Both the position numbers and the translations under genes were made by a program. Below the pieces are notes generated by a model, which searched no databases, was not told where the DNA came from, and saw only the letters and a list, made by a program, of their open reading frames with translations. A stretch of DNA of 64,000 bases from Robbsia betulipollinis (GTDB lineage: Bacteria; Pseudomonadota; Gammaproteobacteria; Burkholderiales; Burkholderiaceae), in the NCBI RefSeq assembly GCF_026624755.1, contig NZ_JAPMXC010000001.1, positions 930,001 through 994,000 of the forward strand, written 5' to 3'. Below are positions 39,909-50,456 of this stretch, piece after piece. How positions within the stretch are numbered: position 1 is the stretch's first letter; each line of letters opens with the position of its first letter.

Positions 39909-40063
39909 TCCGCCCGTCGCCGCCGCGTTCGCCATGGCACTCACCGGGTCCGGGGCCATGGCCGGTCATCCGGGATGTCACGGATAAGTCCGATGGCCCC
40001 GATGGCCCGCCTTGTAGAAAGCGTCGTCGATGCGCGGTCACGACGGCCCTGGAGGAACACGCT

Positions 40064-41095
40064 CTAGCGCCCTGCCTGCGACAGGCCGGCCTGTCGGACC
40101 TTGAGCACCGCCGCCTGCGCCACCGTGCGATCCGCAAACGGACCCGCGCGCAGCATCACGCGCATCGTGCCGTCCGCCTGTTTCGTATGCTCGACATATG
40201 CGGGCACGCCGATGTTTTTCAACTTGCCGACCCAGTCCCGCGCCGCGGCCTCGCTCTCGAAGTTGCCGAGCTGCACGACGTAACGGCTGCCGGGCGTCGC
40301 AGGCGTGGGCGGCAGCGTGGCCGCGGTGGCGGACGCGCCCGCCGACGTTGGCCGTGCAGGCTTCGCTGCGGCGGTGGCGGACGATTTCGACGCCAGACTC
40401 TGCACGGCTCCCGTCTTCGCGACAGTGTCCGCTCCGCCCACGCTGCGCGCAGCGCCGTTCGTCCGGCTGGCCGAACCGCTGCCCGTCCCGGTGGCGACCG
40501 CCGTATTCGCCGTATTCGCCGTATTCGCCGTATTCGCCGTATTCGCTGCCGGCGTGCCGGTTTTCGCCGAATTCGCGGCGTTCGCCTCCGCGCCGCCCGG
40601 CACCGGGGCGTTGCCACGCAGTTCGGTCGTGCCGGGCGCCGCGTCGGGCGCGGCGGCCTCGCCCGGGTTCGCGATGCCGGCATCCGCGTCGCCGTCCGCG
40701 ACCTTGCTGCGCTTGGCGCTCGCGGCCGGGGCGTCCTGCGCGGGAATCGAAATCGCGATGTCGCCAGTGACTGGTTTGGGATGCGCATCCAGCACCATCG
40801 GCAGGATCACGACGGCGGCCAGCACCAGCGCGACGGCGCCCACCAGCCGGCGGCGCGCACGCTGCTTTTCCGGCAGGGTGGGATCGAGCATCGCTTCCTG
40901 GCCGACCTTGCGCCCGGAACGCTCGCGTGCGGCCGATGCCCGTGCGATGCGCGCCACGCTTTCGTCATCGTCGCTACCCGCGTCCCGCATCTCGGACCGC
41001 GCAGCCCGCGTCGACCTGCCGCGACGCGACGTCGAATTCGGCACCGAATCCGCCGTCGCATCCCCCCTCTTCCTGCCGAACGAAAAAATGCCCAT
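40064..41095 (-). CDS. SPOR-domain membrane protein
   Basis: A 343-residue bitopic protein. A basic cytoplasmic N-terminus (FSFGRKRG, then many Arg) leads to one membrane segment (VGAVALVLAAVVILPMVL, about residues 85-102), a long low-complexity periplasmic linker rich in Ala, Thr, Asn and Gly, and a C-terminal SPOR domain (GSRYVVQLGNFESEAAARDWVGKL in parts; RVMLRAGPFADRTVAQAAVLKVRQAG). SPOR domains bind denuded septal peptidoglycan, so a role in cell division (FtsN- or DedD-like) is likely. The linker contains tandem Asn-Thr-Ala triplets encoded by a 9-bp repeat. The ATG at 41095 (MGIFSFGRK) is the family-like start. It lies between folC and cvpA, as in related genomes. Confidence 0.88.
   Translation of the reverse strand: MGIFSFGRKRGDATADSVPNSTSRRGRSTRAARSEMRDAGSDDDESVARIARASAARERSGRKVGQEAMLDPTLPEKQRARRRLVGAVALVLAAVVILPMVLDAHPKPVTGDIAISIPAQDAPAASAKRSKVADGDADAGIANPGEAAAPDAAPGTTELRGNAPVPGGAEANAANSAKTGTPAANTANTANTANTANTAVATGTGSGSASRTNGAARSVGGADTVAKTGAVQSLASKSSATAAAKPARPTSAGASATAATLPPTPATPGSRYVVQLGNFESEAAARDWVGKLKNIGVPAYVEHTKQADGTMRVMLRAGPFADRTVAQAAVLKVRQAGLSQAGR
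40503..40547. repeat. 9-bp tandem repeat in the SPOR-protein linker
   Basis: GTATTCGCC is repeated five times in tandem (the fifth ends GCT), read on the minus strand as Ala-Asn-Thr units. Being in frame, copy-number changes would alter linker length without breaking the protein. Degenerate relatives of the unit continue to about 40590. Confidence 0.9.
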
Positions 41096-41203
41096 AAAGC
41101 TCAGCTGAATCCCTCTGCCCCAGGTCTGACCCAGGCCGTTGTGGTCGGACGATGCGACCATTTGACGCACGCGCGAGACCGTCCCGAAAAGGAACGGCCC
41201 GCT

Positions 41204-42520
41204 TCAGTGCTGTTGCAACCTGCGGTACGACATCACACCGGCGACGGTGACGAACGAACCGAAGACGACGATTCTATCACTCTCCGTCACCCGCTCCAGC
41301 GCCGCCTTGTAGGCCAGTTCGGGTGCGGCGAATTCGCTCACCGAATGATCCGGCGTCGCGAGCGCCGCGGCACCCAGCGCGTCGCGCGCCACCGCACCGA
41401 GGCGCGCCGCGCTGGCCGCGCGTGGCGTCGGCAGATCGGTCACGTACCAGTGATCGATGTCGTCCTTGAGCGTGGCGACGATGCGCTCGATGTCCTTGTC
41501 TTCCATCGCGCCGAACACGGCATGGGTGAACGGGAAATACCCCATGCTGCCGAGATTCTGCGCCAGCACCGCCGCCGCGTGGGGGTTGTGGGCGACGTCG
41601 AGAATCGTCGTCGGCCGTCCCGCCAGCACCTGGAAGCGCCCCGGCAGGTCGACCGTCGCCAGGCCGTTGCGCACGTCCTGCGCGGTGACCGGCAGGCGCG
41701 CGCGCAGCGCCTCCAGCGCCGCGAGGGCCGCGGTGGTGTTGAGCAACTGGTTCGCCCCGCGCAGCGCGGGAAACGCCAGCGCCCGGCGGTTTGCCGAGCG
41801 CCCGAGGTAGGACCACTGCTGACGGTCCCCTTCGATCGTCTCGTAGCGGAAATCCCGGCCCACCAGCCAGAGATCGGCGCCCAGCGACTGCGCGTAGCGA
41901 ATCACGCTCTCCGGCGGCAGCGGGTCGCCGACGATCGCCGGGCGTCCCGCGCGGAAGATGCCCGCCTTCTCCAGGCCGATCTCCTCGCGGGTGTGGCCCA
42001 GGTACTGGGTATGGTCGATATCGATGCTGGTGATGACCGCGACGTCGGCGTCGACGATGTTGGTGGCGTCCAGCCGGCCGCCCAGGCCCACTTCCAGGAT
42101 CGCGACGTCCAGCCCCGAGGTCGCGAACAGCCGCAGGATCGCCAGCAGCGTGAATTCGAAATACGTCAGCGACACCGGTTCGCGCAACCCCGCGCGCGCG
42201 CGCTCCACCGCCTCGAAATGCGGCAGCAGCGCCGCGTCGCTCGCCGACTCGCCGTTCACCCGCGCCCGTTCGTTGAACGTCAGGAGATGCGGCGACGTGT
42301 GGCACCCCACCTTGTAGCCGCCCGCGAGCAGGATCGACTCGAGCAGCGTGCAGGTCGAACCCTTGCCGTTGGTGCCGGCCACGGTGATCACCGGACAGTC
42401 GAGCGTCAGATCGAGCGCCTCCTGCACGCGCCGCACGCGCGCGAGACCCATGTCGATGCCGACCGGATGCGCGGTTTCCAGATGGGCGAGCCAGGCCGCG
42501 AGCGTCGGGAAGGTGCGCAT
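41204..42520 (-). CDS. folC: Dihydrofolate/folylpolyglutamate synthase
   Basis: A 438-residue Mur-ligase-family enzyme adding glycine-independent glutamate units to folates (and usually making dihydrofolate from dihydropteroate). ATP loop VAGTNGKGSTC, then SPHLLTFNERARVNGE, VGLGGRLDATN, SIDIDHTQYLGHTREEIGLEKAGI (in parts) and the C-terminal ILDVAHNPHAA. It follows accD by four bases, the common accD-folC pair. The start ATG at 42520 gives MRTFPTLAAWLAHLE, matching the family N-terminus. Confidence 0.95.
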   Translation of the reverse strand: MRTFPTLAAWLAHLETAHPVGIDMGLARVRRVQEALDLTLDCPVITVAGTNGKGSTCTLLESILLAGGYKVGCHTSPHLLTFNERARVNGESASDAALLPHFEAVERARAGLREPVSLTYFEFTLLAILRLFATSGLDVAILEVGLGGRLDATNIVDADVAVITSIDIDHTQYLGHTREEIGLEKAGIFRAGRPAIVGDPLPPESVIRYAQSLGADLWLVGRDFRYETIEGDRQQWSYLGRSANRRALAFPALRGANQLLNTTAALAALEALRARLPVTAQDVRNGLATVDLPGRFQVLAGRPTTILDVAHNPHAAAVLAQNLGSMGYFPFTHAVFGAMEDKDIERIVATLKDDIDHWYVTDLPTPRAASAARLGAVARDALGAAALATPDHSVSEFAAPELAYKAALERVTESDRIVVFGSFVTVAGVMSYRRLQQH

Positions 42521-42524
42521 ATCG

Positions 42525-43409
42525 TCAGACCGGTGACGTGGTCACGGGGTCCTGCATCTGGCGGCCCAGCAAGGCAATCAGGCGCGCCACCTCGTCGCGC
42601 ATCCTGCGCCGGTCGACGATCATGTCGATCGCGCCCTTTTGCAGCAGGAACTCCGAGCGCTGGAACCCCTCCGGCAGCTTCTCGCGCACCGTCTGTTCGA
42701 TCACGCGCGGGCCCGCGAAGCCGATCAGTGCCTTGGGCTCGGCGATCACGACATCGCCGAGAAAGGCGAAGCTCGCCGACACGCCGCCCATCGTCGGATC
42801 GGTGAGGATCGAGATGAACGGCAGTTTCGCCTCCGACAGCCGCGTGAGCATCGCCGTGGTCTTCGCCATCTGCATCAGCGACAGCAGGCTTTCCTGCATC
42901 CGGGCGCCGCCGGACGTGGCCACGCAGATGAAGGGTGCGTTCTGTTCCAGCGCATTCTGCGCGCCACGGACGAAGCGCTCGCCCACCACCGAGCCCATGG
43001 AACCGGCCATGAAGGAGAATTCGAAGCAGGCCAGCACCGCCGGCTGCGTATGGATGGTGCCGCCCATGACGACCATCGCATCGGTCTCGCCGGTGTCGTC
43101 CATCGCGTCCTTCAGGCGCTCCGGGTATTTGCGGCTGTCCTTGAACTTCAGCGCGTCGACCGGCACGATCTCCTGACCGAGTTCGTAACGGCCCTCGGCG
43201 TCGAGCAGCGTGTCGATGCGCGCGCGCGCCCCGATGCGCATGTGATGGTCGCACTTCGGACACACATACATGTTCGCCTCGACATCAGTGCGATACAGCA
43301 CTGCCTCGCACGACGGGCACTTGATCCACAGGCCTTCGGGAATGCCGCGGCGCCCGGCCCGGTTGTTCTGTTGAATCTTGGGCGGCAGCAGTTTATCGAG
43401 CCAGCTCAT
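42525..43409 (-). CDS. accD: Acetyl-CoA carboxylase carboxyltransferase beta subunit
   Basis: A 294-residue subunit that, with AccA, transfers the carboxyl group from biotin to acetyl-CoA for fatty acid synthesis. An N-terminal four-Cys zinc ribbon (Cys31, Cys34, Cys50, Cys53: CPSC and CPKC) precedes the crotonase-fold carboxyltransferase domain ([36 protein letters not shown] in parts, [20 protein letters not shown]). The start codon shares one base with the trpA stop (TGATG), so the two are coupled. Confidence 0.96.
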   Translation of the reverse strand: MSWLDKLLPPKIQQNNRAGRRGIPEGLWIKCPSCEAVLYRTDVEANMYVCPKCDHHMRIGARARIDTLLDAEGRYELGQEIVPVDALKFKDSRKYPERLKDAMDDTGETDAMVVMGGTIHTQPAVLACFEFSFMAGSMGSVVGERFVRGAQNALEQNAPFICVATSGGARMQESLLSLMQMAKTTAMLTRLSEAKLPFISILTDPTMGGVSASFAFLGDVVIAEPKALIGFAGPRVIEQTVREKLPEGFQRSEFLLQKGAIDMIVDRRRMRDEVARLIALLGRQMQDPVTTSPV

Positions 43410-44230
43410 CAGTGGGACTCCTGGGTTCTCGCCGGGGCGTCCAGCGCCGCACGGACTTCTGCGATGAAACGGGTCAGCGTCGGCACCGCTTCGACCGGCG
43501 GCGCCTCGCTGAGCAACTGCACGATCCGGCTGCCGATCACCACCGCGTCGGCGCTTTCGGACACCGCCCGCGCGGTCTGTGCGTCGCGAATGCCGAAGCC
43601 CACGCCGATCGGCAACGGCACCGTTTCGCGAATGGACGGGATTCTACCCGCGATCGCGGCGACGTCCAGGTTTCCCGCGCCCGTGACGCCCTTGAGCGAC
43701 ACGTAATAGACGTAGCCGCTGGCGATCTTGCCGACCGCGGCGATGCGCTGCGCAGACGACGTCGGCGCCAGCAGGAAAATGGGATCGATGTCGGCCTCCC
43801 GCATGATCCGGGCGAAATCGACCGATTCCTCCGGGGGATAGTCGACCACCAGCACGCCATCGACGCCCGACGCGCTGGCGGCCGCGGCGAACTCGCTCAC
43901 GCCCATGCGCTCGATCGGATTCGCATAGCCCATCAGCACCACGGGCGTCGTATCGTCGTCGAGCCGGAAACGCCGCACGTCGGCCAGCACGTCGCGCAGC
44001 CGCACGCCGTGCGACAGCGCCCGCTCCGAGGCCCGCTGGATCACGGGGCCATCGGCCATCGGGTCGGAGAACGGCACGCCGAGCTCGATCACGTCGGCGC
44101 CGCCGGCGGCCAGCGCATGCATGAATTCCACGGTGCGCGCCGGATCCGGGTCGCCCGCGGTGATGAAGGGAATCAAGCCCTTCCTGCCCGCGGCCCGAAG
44201 CGCCGCGAACCTCTTTTCAATACGAGACAT
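43409..44230 (-). CDS. trpA: Tryptophan synthase alpha subunit
   Basis: A 273-residue TIM-barrel subunit releasing indole from indole-3-glycerol phosphate. The catalytic Glu is in [17 protein letters not shown] and the catalytic Asp in [48 protein letters not shown] and [13 protein letters not shown] are standard. It starts at 44230, the ATG that opens MSRIEKRF as in the family; the methyltransferase gene upstream overlaps it by 14 bases, and accD overlaps its stop. trpA is thus separated from trpB by the methyltransferase gene. Confidence 0.96.
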   Translation of the reverse strand: MSRIEKRFAALRAAGRKGLIPFITAGDPDPARTVEFMHALAAGGADVIELGVPFSDPMADGPVIQRASERALSHGVRLRDVLADVRRFRLDDDTTPVVLMGYANPIERMGVSEFAAAASASGVDGVLVVDYPPEESVDFARIMREADIDPIFLLAPTSSAQRIAAVGKIASGYVYYVSLKGVTGAGNLDVAAIAGRIPSIRETVPLPIGVGFGIRDAQTARAVSESADAVVIGSRIVQLLSEAPPVEAVPTLTRFIAEVRAALDAPARTQESH

Positions 44231-45155
44231 GAGTGGGAATCCCAGAAGAAGATGCGCCATCGTCGGCGTCGTCGTCATACTCGGCGAGCAAGGCATCGCC
44301 GGCTGCTGCGGCACCGGCATGGCCGGCGGGGTCGGGGGCACCCGCGCGCAGCGATGCCTGCAGCGGTTGCGCGGACGGCTCGCTCAGCGCCGCGAGCCGC
44401 TGCCGTGCCAGCGCGCAATAGTCGGCGTTGATCTCGTACCCGAGAAAATGGCGGCCCTGCCGCGCGCAGGCCACGGCCGTCGTGCCGCTGCCCATGAAGG
44501 GATCGAGCACGGTGCCCCCCGGCGGGCAACTCGCCAGCACCATGCGTTCGATGATCTCCAGCGGTTTCTGCGTGGGATGCGCGACGCGCTCGCCGTGCTG
44601 GCGATGCAGCCGCGACACGGACCACACATCCTTCGGGTTATAGCCCATTTCCAGCCACTTGCTGCCCGCGAAAAGCTTGCGCGAACGCGCCTTCTTGGTG
44701 GCCGCGTCGTACGGCACGCGTACCGGATCGAGATCGAAATGGTAATGGCGGCTGCGCACGAACAGCCCGATATTGTCGTGCACCGAACTGAAGCGCCGCG
44801 TCGTGCCGCCCATGCTCGGCACGCGCCGGTCCCAGACGATCTCGTTGATCATCGTCATCCGGCGCTTGAGGAAACTGAAGATTTCCGGCGCGAACTGCCA
44901 GCTGCAGAAAATGTACATCGAGCCGCTGGGTTTGAGCAGCGGGATCGACATTTCGAGCCAGTGCTCGGTCCATTCGAGGTGATCGTCGGCGTCGAGCTTG
45001 TCGGAATCGTTGCCGTAATCCTTGCCGAGCCCGTACGGGGGATCGGCGATGATCAGGTCGACCGATTCGCGCGCGATCGAGCCGACCTCGGCGCAGTAAT
45101 CGAGATTCTCGATCACCGACGACGATGGCGGGCGGAGGAACGGTCCCGTAGACAC
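44217..45155 (-). CDS. Orphan beta-class DNA methyltransferase
   Basis: A 312-residue amino-methyltransferase (N6-adenine or N4-cytosine). The catalytic motif IV DPPY (residues 38-41, [14 protein letters not shown]) precedes the SAM-binding motif I ([14 protein letters not shown], about 215-228), the beta-class order; [14 protein letters not shown] is the usual motif X region. The Ala/Asp-rich C-terminal tail (about 50 residues) is unusual. The start is GTG at 45155, which shares its G with the trpB stop (TAGTG); the end overlaps trpA by 14 bases. No restriction endonuclease is present. Its place inside the trp genes is conserved in Burkholderia and Ralstonia as I recall, suggesting a housekeeping, epigenetic role. 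Confidence 0.9.
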   Translation of the reverse strand: MSTGPFLRPPSSSVIENLDYCAEVGSIARESVDLIIADPPYGLGKDYGNDSDKLDADDHLEWTEHWLEMSIPLLKPSGSMYIFCSWQFAPEIFSFLKRRMTMINEIVWDRRVPSMGGTTRRFSSVHDNIGLFVRSRHYHFDLDPVRVPYDAATKKARSRKLFAGSKWLEMGYNPKDVWSVSRLHRQHGERVAHPTQKPLEIIERMVLASCPPGGTVLDPFMGSGTTAVACARQGRHFLGYEINADYCALARQRLAALSEPSAQPLQASLRAGAPDPAGHAGAAAAGDALLAEYDDDADDGASSSGIPTHVSY

Positions 45156-46348
45156 TAGAAAACGATGCCGCCGCGTTCGGCGACGGTATGCATGTCCTTG
45201 TCGCCCCGGCCCGACAGATTGACCAGCAGCAACTGATCTTTCGCCAGCGTGGGGGCGATCTTCACCGCGTGGGCGATCGCGTGGCTGGATTCGAGCGCCG
45301 GGATGATGCCCTCGATCCGGCAGCAGTCGTGGAACGCGGCGAGCGCCTCCTCGTCGGTGATCGTCACGTACTTCGCGCGGCCTAGATCGTTCAGCCAGGC
45401 GTGCTCCGGCCCCACGCCGGGATAGTCCAGCCCGGCCGAGACCGAGTGGGTCTCGATGATCTGACCGTCCTCGTCCTGCAGCAGATAGGTGCGGTTGCCG
45501 TGCAGCACGCCGGGCGAACCGCCGGTGATCGATGCCGAATGCCGGCCCGAGTCCATGCCGTCCCCGGCGGCCTCGACGCCGATCAGTTCCACGTCCGGCA
45601 GATCGATGTACGGATAGAAGATGCCCATCGCATTCGAACCGCCGCCCACGCAGGCGATCACGCTGTGCGGCTGGCGCCCGGTCATCTCCGGCATCTGCAC
45701 CTTGCACTCGTCGCCGATCACGCGCTGGAAGTCGCGCACCATCATCGGATAGGGGTGCGGACCGGCGACCGTGCCGATGATGTAGAAAGTATTCTCGACA
45801 TTCGACACCCAGTCGCGCATCGCTTCGTTCAACGCGTCCTTCAGGGTCTTCGACCCCGACTCGACCGGGATCACCGTCGCGCCCAGCAGTTTCATCCGGT
45901 AGACGTTGGCCGCCTGGCGGCGCACGTCCTCGGAACCCATGTAGACGATGCATTCCATGCCGAAGCGCGCGGCGATCGTCGCGGTGGCCACGCCGTGCTG
46001 CCCGGCGCCGGTCTCGGCGATGACGCGCGTCTTGCCCATGTGGCGCGCCAGCAGGGCCTGGCCGATGACGTTGTTGATCTTGTGCGCGCCCGTGTGATTC
46101 AGGTCCTCGCGCTTGAAGAAGATCTGCGCGCCGCCCAGCTCCGAACTCCAGCGCTTCGCGTGATAGATCGGCGAGGGGCGGCCGACGAAGTGTTTCAGCT
46201 CGTAATGGTATTCGGCGAGAAACGCCGCATCGTTGCTGTATTTCTCATACTGGCGCTTCAGCTCGTCGAGCGCGTGCACCAGGGTCTCGGCGACGAACAC
46301 GCCGCCGTAGCTGCCGAAATGGCCGCTTGCATCGGGAAAATCGTACAT
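45155..46348 (-). CDS. trpB: Tryptophan synthase beta subunit
   Basis: A 397-residue PLP enzyme condensing indole with serine. Family marks: [41 protein letters not shown] (PLP Lys), [35 protein letters not shown] (phosphate loop) and [13 protein letters not shown]. The ATG at 46348 has GGAG five bases upstream. It lies 130 bases below trpF and directly overlaps the methyltransferase gene at TAGTG. Confidence 0.97.
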   Translation of the reverse strand: MYDFPDASGHFGSYGGVFVAETLVHALDELKRQYEKYSNDAAFLAEYHYELKHFVGRPSPIYHAKRWSSELGGAQIFFKREDLNHTGAHKINNVIGQALLARHMGKTRVIAETGAGQHGVATATIAARFGMECIVYMGSEDVRRQAANVYRMKLLGATVIPVESGSKTLKDALNEAMRDWVSNVENTFYIIGTVAGPHPYPMMVRDFQRVIGDECKVQMPEMTGRQPHSVIACVGGGSNAMGIFYPYIDLPDVELIGVEAAGDGMDSGRHSASITGGSPGVLHGNRTYLLQDEDGQIIETHSVSAGLDYPGVGPEHAWLNDLGRAKYVTITDEEALAAFHDCCRIEGIIPALESSHAIAHAVKIAPTLAKDQLLLVNLSGRGDKDMHTVAERGGIVF

Positions 46349-46478
46349 GGTCACTCCAGTGAGTCCGGCTCGTGCCGGACATCGTCGGACCCGCGTCGGC
46401 AACCGCGGGTGTTCGGAATCGGGCGAAGGCATCGGTGGCGCGTGTGCCCGACGGGAACCAGGGGGCGGCGCGCAATAC

Positions 46479-47237
46479 TCACGCCGCGTCCCGGTCCGCC
46501 GCGCGCACGGCCTGCACGAAGGCCGCCATGCGCGCGGCATCTTTCACGCCTTTCACCTGCGCGTCGCCCGCGGCTTCGATGCCGCTTGATACATCCACCG
46601 CGTAAGGGCGTACCCGGCGAACCGCGTCAGCGACGTTTCGCGCGTCCAATCCACCACCCAAAACGACCTGATGCCCGAGTTCTTTTGGAATGCATGACCA
46701 ATCAAAAGGATGACCGCCGCCGCCATAGCCGTCGACCAGTGCATCGAGCACCAGCCCACGCGCGGCGGCATAGAGAGACACGTATTTTAGCAAATCGGCG
46801 GGCGTCGTCGTCGATCCGATGCGAAGCGCGCGAATCCAGGGCAAACGCGCGGCGTCGGCGAGGCGCGCGCACTGCGCCGGCGTCTCGTCGCCATGGAACT
46901 GCAACAGCGACAACTGCCCCGCTTCCGCGGCCCGGCAGACGCTCGCCGCGTCGGCGTTGACGAACAGACCGACCGTCGCGACGAACGGCGGCAGACGGCG
47001 CGCGAGCGCCGCGGCCTGCGTGACGCTCACCGCGCGCGGGCTTTTCTCGTAGAACACCAGGCCGATCGCGTCGGCGCCAAGCCGCACGGCGAGATCGACG
47101 TCCGCCGCGCGGGTCATGCCGCACAGCTTGATGCGGGTACGATGCGCGCCATGCACGCCGGATACATTGCTCGCGCGATGCCCGTCGTCCGCGTCGCGGG
47201 CGTCATCCGTGTCGTGCGAACGGTTCAATTCGGCCAT
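46479..47237 (-). CDS. trpF: Phosphoribosylanthranilate isomerase
   Basis: A 252-residue TIM-barrel enzyme of tryptophan synthesis. It contains [13 protein letters not shown] (catalytic Cys), [42 protein letters not shown] (catalytic Asp) and [10 protein letters not shown] near the end. The N-terminus carries about 35 extra residues rich in Asp, His and Arg before the barrel starts; the only good in-frame ATG (47237) includes them. It overlaps the end of truA by 13 bases. The upstream enzymes of the pathway (TrpE, TrpD, TrpC) are not in the window. Confidence 0.95.
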   Translation of the reverse strand: MAELNRSHDTDDARDADDGHRASNVSGVHGAHRTRIKLCGMTRAADVDLAVRLGADAIGLVFYEKSPRAVSVTQAAALARRLPPFVATVGLFVNADAASVCRAAEAGQLSLLQFHGDETPAQCARLADAARLPWIRALRIGSTTTPADLLKYVSLYAAARGLVLDALVDGYGGGGHPFDWSCIPKELGHQVVLGGGLDARNVADAVRRVRPYAVDVSSGIEAAGDAQVKGVKDAARMAAFVQAVRAADRDAA

Positions 47238-48094
47238 TGCCAGGTTCCCGGGCGCGCCGCCAGATTCGGCGCAGGTATCTCGAATTCCGCCGGATAGCCG
47301 ACGCGGCTCAGATACAGGCCATCCGGCATGAAGGTGGCCGCCGCGCGGCGGCGGTCGCCGTGTTCGAGCAGCGCGTCGATCCAGGCCGGCGCCTGCTTGC
47401 CGCGTCCCACCGCGATCAGACACCCCACCAGGTTGCGCACCATGTGGTGCAGGAACGCCGATGCGGTGAAACGGAAGTGAATGAAGGGACCGTTCGCCGC
47501 CACCAGGATCTCGTGCATCGTTTTTACCGGCGATTTGGCCTGACACTCCGACGAGCGGAATGCCGAGAAATCGTGCCGGCCGACCAGCCGCGCCGCCGCC
47601 GCGCGCATCGCGTCCACATCCAGCGGAGTATGCACCCATCCGACCCGGCCGGCGAGCAGCGTCGGATTCACCGGATGAACGTAGAGCACGTAGTCGTAGC
47701 TGCGCTCGAACGCCGTGAAGCGGGCATTGAACGCGGCCGGGACCGGTTTCGCCCACTGCACCGCGACGCCGCGGGGCAGAAAATTGTTGACGCCGCGCAC
47801 CCAGGAAAAGTCGCTGCGCGTCACCGTCGTGTCGAAATGGACCACCTGGTTGAGCGCGTGCACGCCGGTATCGGTGCGGCCCGCCGTCACCACCCGCACC
47901 GGGTGGCAGGTGAAGGCGGCGAGCGCCTTCTCCAGCGCGTCCTGGACGGTTCGGCCATCGGGCTGGACCTGCCAGCCGCGAAACAGCGAGCCGTCGTACT
48001 CGATTCCGGCCGCGATACGCGTCACGGGCGCAGCGGTGTCGACCCCATGGGCCCTTGCACCCGTTTCGGACGTTTTCAGTATTGCATCAGACAT
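47225..48094 (-). CDS. truA: tRNA pseudouridine(38-40) synthase
   Basis: A 289-residue TruA modifying the anticodon arm. The catalytic Asp is in [21 protein letters not shown] (in parts: [10 protein letters not shown]). Other marks: [51 protein letters not shown] (in parts) and [17 protein letters not shown]. The start ATG at 48094 gives about 25 residues before the domain. It overlaps the upstream FimV-like gene by 8 bases and trpF by 13, so translation is probably coupled along this stretch. Confidence 0.96.
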   Translation of the reverse strand: MSDAILKTSETGARAHGVDTAAPVTRIAAGIEYDGSLFRGWQVQPDGRTVQDALEKALAAFTCHPVRVVTAGRTDTGVHALNQVVHFDTTVTRSDFSWVRGVNNFLPRGVAVQWAKPVPAAFNARFTAFERSYDYVLYVHPVNPTLLAGRVGWVHTPLDVDAMRAAAARLVGRHDFSAFRSSECQAKSPVKTMHEILVAANGPFIHFRFTASAFLHHMVRNLVGCLIAVGRGKQAPAWIDALLEHGDRRRAAATFMPDGLYLSRVGYPAEFEIPAPNLAARPGTWQWPN

Positions 48095-49247
48095 CGGACG
48101 ACTGGGCCCCTTTGGCACGACCGCGGCGCCGGCCTGCCGTCCTGCGCGGCCGGTCCACGGCAACGGCGGGCGCGGACGGTTCGTCGAGATTGAGGTCCAG
48201 ACCCGCGAACGACGCCGGCAGCCGCGCGGTCGGGGCATTGAATATATCGAACCCGGCAGGCGGCGCCTCGGCCACGTGCGACGCCCTGTCGACATCGACA
48301 GGGCGTGCAACGGGCATCGAGGACGTCGGAATTGCCGGTTCGTTCTCTTCCGGCAGCGACAGATCGAACGCGTCCAGCGCCAGCGGCGCGCGTGCCGGCT
48401 GCCGCGCCGCGTGTTCGGCCAGCGCGGCGAACGGATCGGCGCTGTACAGCGGATTATCGGGATCGACGACGCGGCCCAGCACGGCTGCGCGCCGCCACAG
48501 TTCGCCCTCGGCGTCGGTCTCGTCCCACAACGCATGCGCGAACGACTCGACCTGCGCGCGCTCGCCGCGCCGCGCATGCCATTGCAACAAGCCGAACAGC
48601 GCGCCGACGTCGCGCGGCGCGCGCGCCAGTTGTGCCTGGAGCGCCGCTTGCTCGCGGTCGCCGAATTCGAGACCGCGCAATGCCTCCAGCGCCGCCATCT
48701 CGCGACGGCCTGCCTCGTCGCCGCTCCGGTGAACGGGAGCCGGGCCCGGTACCTGTCCCGCGCTGCCGCTGCGGACCATCGGCCCGGCGGTCGGAATGGA
48801 TGGCGCGGGCGATGCGGCCGGGGCCGGCGGCACGGAGACCGTCGACGGCACCGCAGTCGGCGTCGCGGCGGTCAACAGCGAAGCGACCGAAGGCGCGGCA
48901 GCCGAACGCGCCGCGTGCGCCGACGAGGCGACCGAGGTCGTCACCGTCGGCGGCGGAACGACGGGGAGCGCCGCTGCCGACGGTACCGCCTTCGAAGACA
49001 CGCCTACTGGCGCGATGGCGGCCGGTACGACGACGGGCGACGGCGCAACGACCGGAGGCACCACACCCGACGATGCGGCCGCCGGCATCGCGGGAGACAC
49101 GACACCGCTGCGTGCGGCGCCGACCAGTTCGCGCTGGCGGCGGCGTCGCTGCCGCCGCCGCGCCCGCATCACGCACAGCGCCAGCGCGGCAATCGCCAGC
49201 GCCGGGAGCAGCCAGGGCGCCCAGCCGGCCAGTACCGCTGCGGACAT
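48087..49247 (-). CDS. Short FimV-like membrane protein
   Basis: A 386-residue protein in the asd-truA position held by FimV in Burkholderia. One N-terminal membrane segment ([16 protein letters not shown]) is followed at once by a basic stretch ([10 protein letters not shown]), a 150-residue Ala/Val/Pro/Ser-rich linker, a helical TPR-like region ([13 protein letters not shown] to [18 protein letters not shown]) and a C-terminal acidic FimV-type tail ([25 protein letters not shown]). The LysM domain and signal peptide expected in full FimV are absent. ATG 49247 is used; a GTG at 49256 overlapping the asd stop as GTGA is also possible. FimV is a polar organiser of type IV pili and chemotaxis. 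Confidence 0.75.
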   Translation of the reverse strand: MSAAVLAGWAPWLLPALAIAALALCVMRARRRQRRRRQRELVGAARSGVVSPAMPAAASSGVVPPVVAPSPVVVPAAIAPVGVSSKAVPSAAALPVVPPPTVTTSVASSAHAARSAAAPSVASLLTAATPTAVPSTVSVPPAPAASPAPSIPTAGPMVRSGSAGQVPGPAPVHRSGDEAGRREMAALEALRGLEFGDREQAALQAQLARAPRDVGALFGLLQWHARRGERAQVESFAHALWDETDAEGELWRRAAVLGRVVDPDNPLYSADPFAALAEHAARQPARAPLALDAFDLSLPEENEPAIPTSSMPVARPVDVDRASHVAEAPPAGFDIFNAPTARLPASFAGLDLNLDEPSAPAVAVDRPRRTAGRRRGRAKGAQSSDV

Positions 49248-49252
49248 CCCCG

Positions 49253-50374
49253 TCACGCGTCCAGCAGGATGCGCAACATCCGCCGCAGCGGTTCGGCCGC
49301 ACCCCACAGCAACTGGTCGCCGACGGTGAAGGCGGACAGATACGCATTGCCCATCGACAGCTTGCGCAGCCGCCCCACGGGCACGCCGAGCGTGCCGGTC
49401 ACGGTCGCCGGCGACAAATCGCGGATCGTCGCCTCGCGCGTGTTCGGCACCACCCGCACCCAGTCGTTCGCCGAGGCGAGGATCGATTCGATCTCGTCGA
49501 GCGGCACGTCCTTCGTCAGCTTGATCGTCAGCGCCTGCGAGTGACAGCGCATCGCGCCGATGCGTACGCACAGCCCGTCGACCGGCACCGAACCCGGCTG
49601 GCCCGCGATCCTGCCCAAAATCTTGTTCGTTTCGGCGCCGCCCTTCCATTCTTCCTTCGACATGCCGTTGCCGAGATCCTTGTCGATCCATGGAATCAGC
49701 GAGCCGGCCAGCGCCGCGCCGAAGTGCGCGGTCGGCATGGCCGCGCCGGTCATCGTTTCCAGCACCTTGCGGTCGATGTCGAGGATCGCCGAGGACGGCT
49801 GCGCCAGCTCCGCGCTGACGGCGCCATGCAGCGCGCCCATCTGCGCGAGCAGTTCGCGCATGTTCTGTGCACCCGCGCCCGACGCCGCCTGATACGTCAT
49901 CGCGGTGGTCCACTCGATCAGGTTCTCGCGGAACAGGCCGCCCAGCGCCATCAGCATCAGGCTGACCGTGCAGTTGCCGCCGATGAAGTTGCGCGTGCCG
50001 TCGCGCAACGCATGATCGATCACGTTGCGGTTGACCGGGTCGAGGATGATGACCGCGTCGTCGTTCATCCGCAGCGTCGAGGCCGCGTCGATCCAGTAGC
50101 CCTTCCAGCCGGCGGCACGCAGTTGCGGGAACACCTCGGTGGTGTAGTCGCCGCCCTGCGCGGTAATGATGATGTCGCACTGCTTGAGCGCGTCGATCGA
50201 CATCGCGTCTTTCAGACGGGTCTCGTTTTTGGCGAACGACGGCGCCGCGCCGCCCGCGTTGCTGGTGCTGAAAAACACCGGTTCGATCAGCGCGAAATCG
50301 CCTTCTGCCTGCATCCGCTGCATCAGCACCGATCCCACCATCCCACGCCAGCCTACGAGACCTACCGTCTTCAT
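49253..50374 (-). CDS. asd: Aspartate-semialdehyde dehydrogenase
   Basis: A 373-residue NADPH enzyme reducing aspartyl phosphate, shared by lysine, threonine, methionine and diaminopimelate synthesis. It has [29 protein letters not shown], the catalytic Cys in [30 protein letters not shown] and the late [12 protein letters not shown] with the active-site His. It starts at the ATG at 50374, which opens on the nucleotide-binding strand. The downstream FimV-like gene begins within 5 bases. Confidence 0.97.
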   Translation of the reverse strand: MKTVGLVGWRGMVGSVLMQRMQAEGDFALIEPVFFSTSNAGGAAPSFAKNETRLKDAMSIDALKQCDIIITAQGGDYTTEVFPQLRAAGWKGYWIDAASTLRMNDDAVIILDPVNRNVIDHALRDGTRNFIGGNCTVSLMLMALGGLFRENLIEWTTAMTYQAASGAGAQNMRELLAQMGALHGAVSAELAQPSSAILDIDRKVLETMTGAAMPTAHFGAALAGSLIPWIDKDLGNGMSKEEWKGGAETNKILGRIAGQPGSVPVDGLCVRIGAMRCHSQALTIKLTKDVPLDEIESILASANDWVRVVPNTREATIRDLSPATVTGTLGVPVGRLRKLSMGNAYLSAFTVGDQLLWGAAEPLRRMLRILLDA

Positions 50375-50400
50375 CGCATCACCCACTCGTTATGATCGGC

Positions 50401-50421
50401 CGGCGGCCCCACCGGCCGCCG
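50401..50421 (-). terminator. Hairpin between leuB and asd
   Basis: CGGCGGCC (50401-50408) pairs perfectly with GGCCGCCG (50414-50421) around a 5-base loop, 36 bases past the leuB stop and 27 bases before the asd start. There is no U-tract. It probably marks partial uncoupling of leuCDB from the asd-trp stretch. Confidence 0.45.
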
Positions 50422-50456
50422 CTTGCCACTTCTGCCATGCCCTGCCCTGCGCGCCG

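Noticed and set aside
40187-42805. 872-codon plus-strand frame over the SPOR gene and folC
   Set aside because: Antisense shadow; sequence is low complexity where it opposes the SPOR linker and featureless elsewhere.
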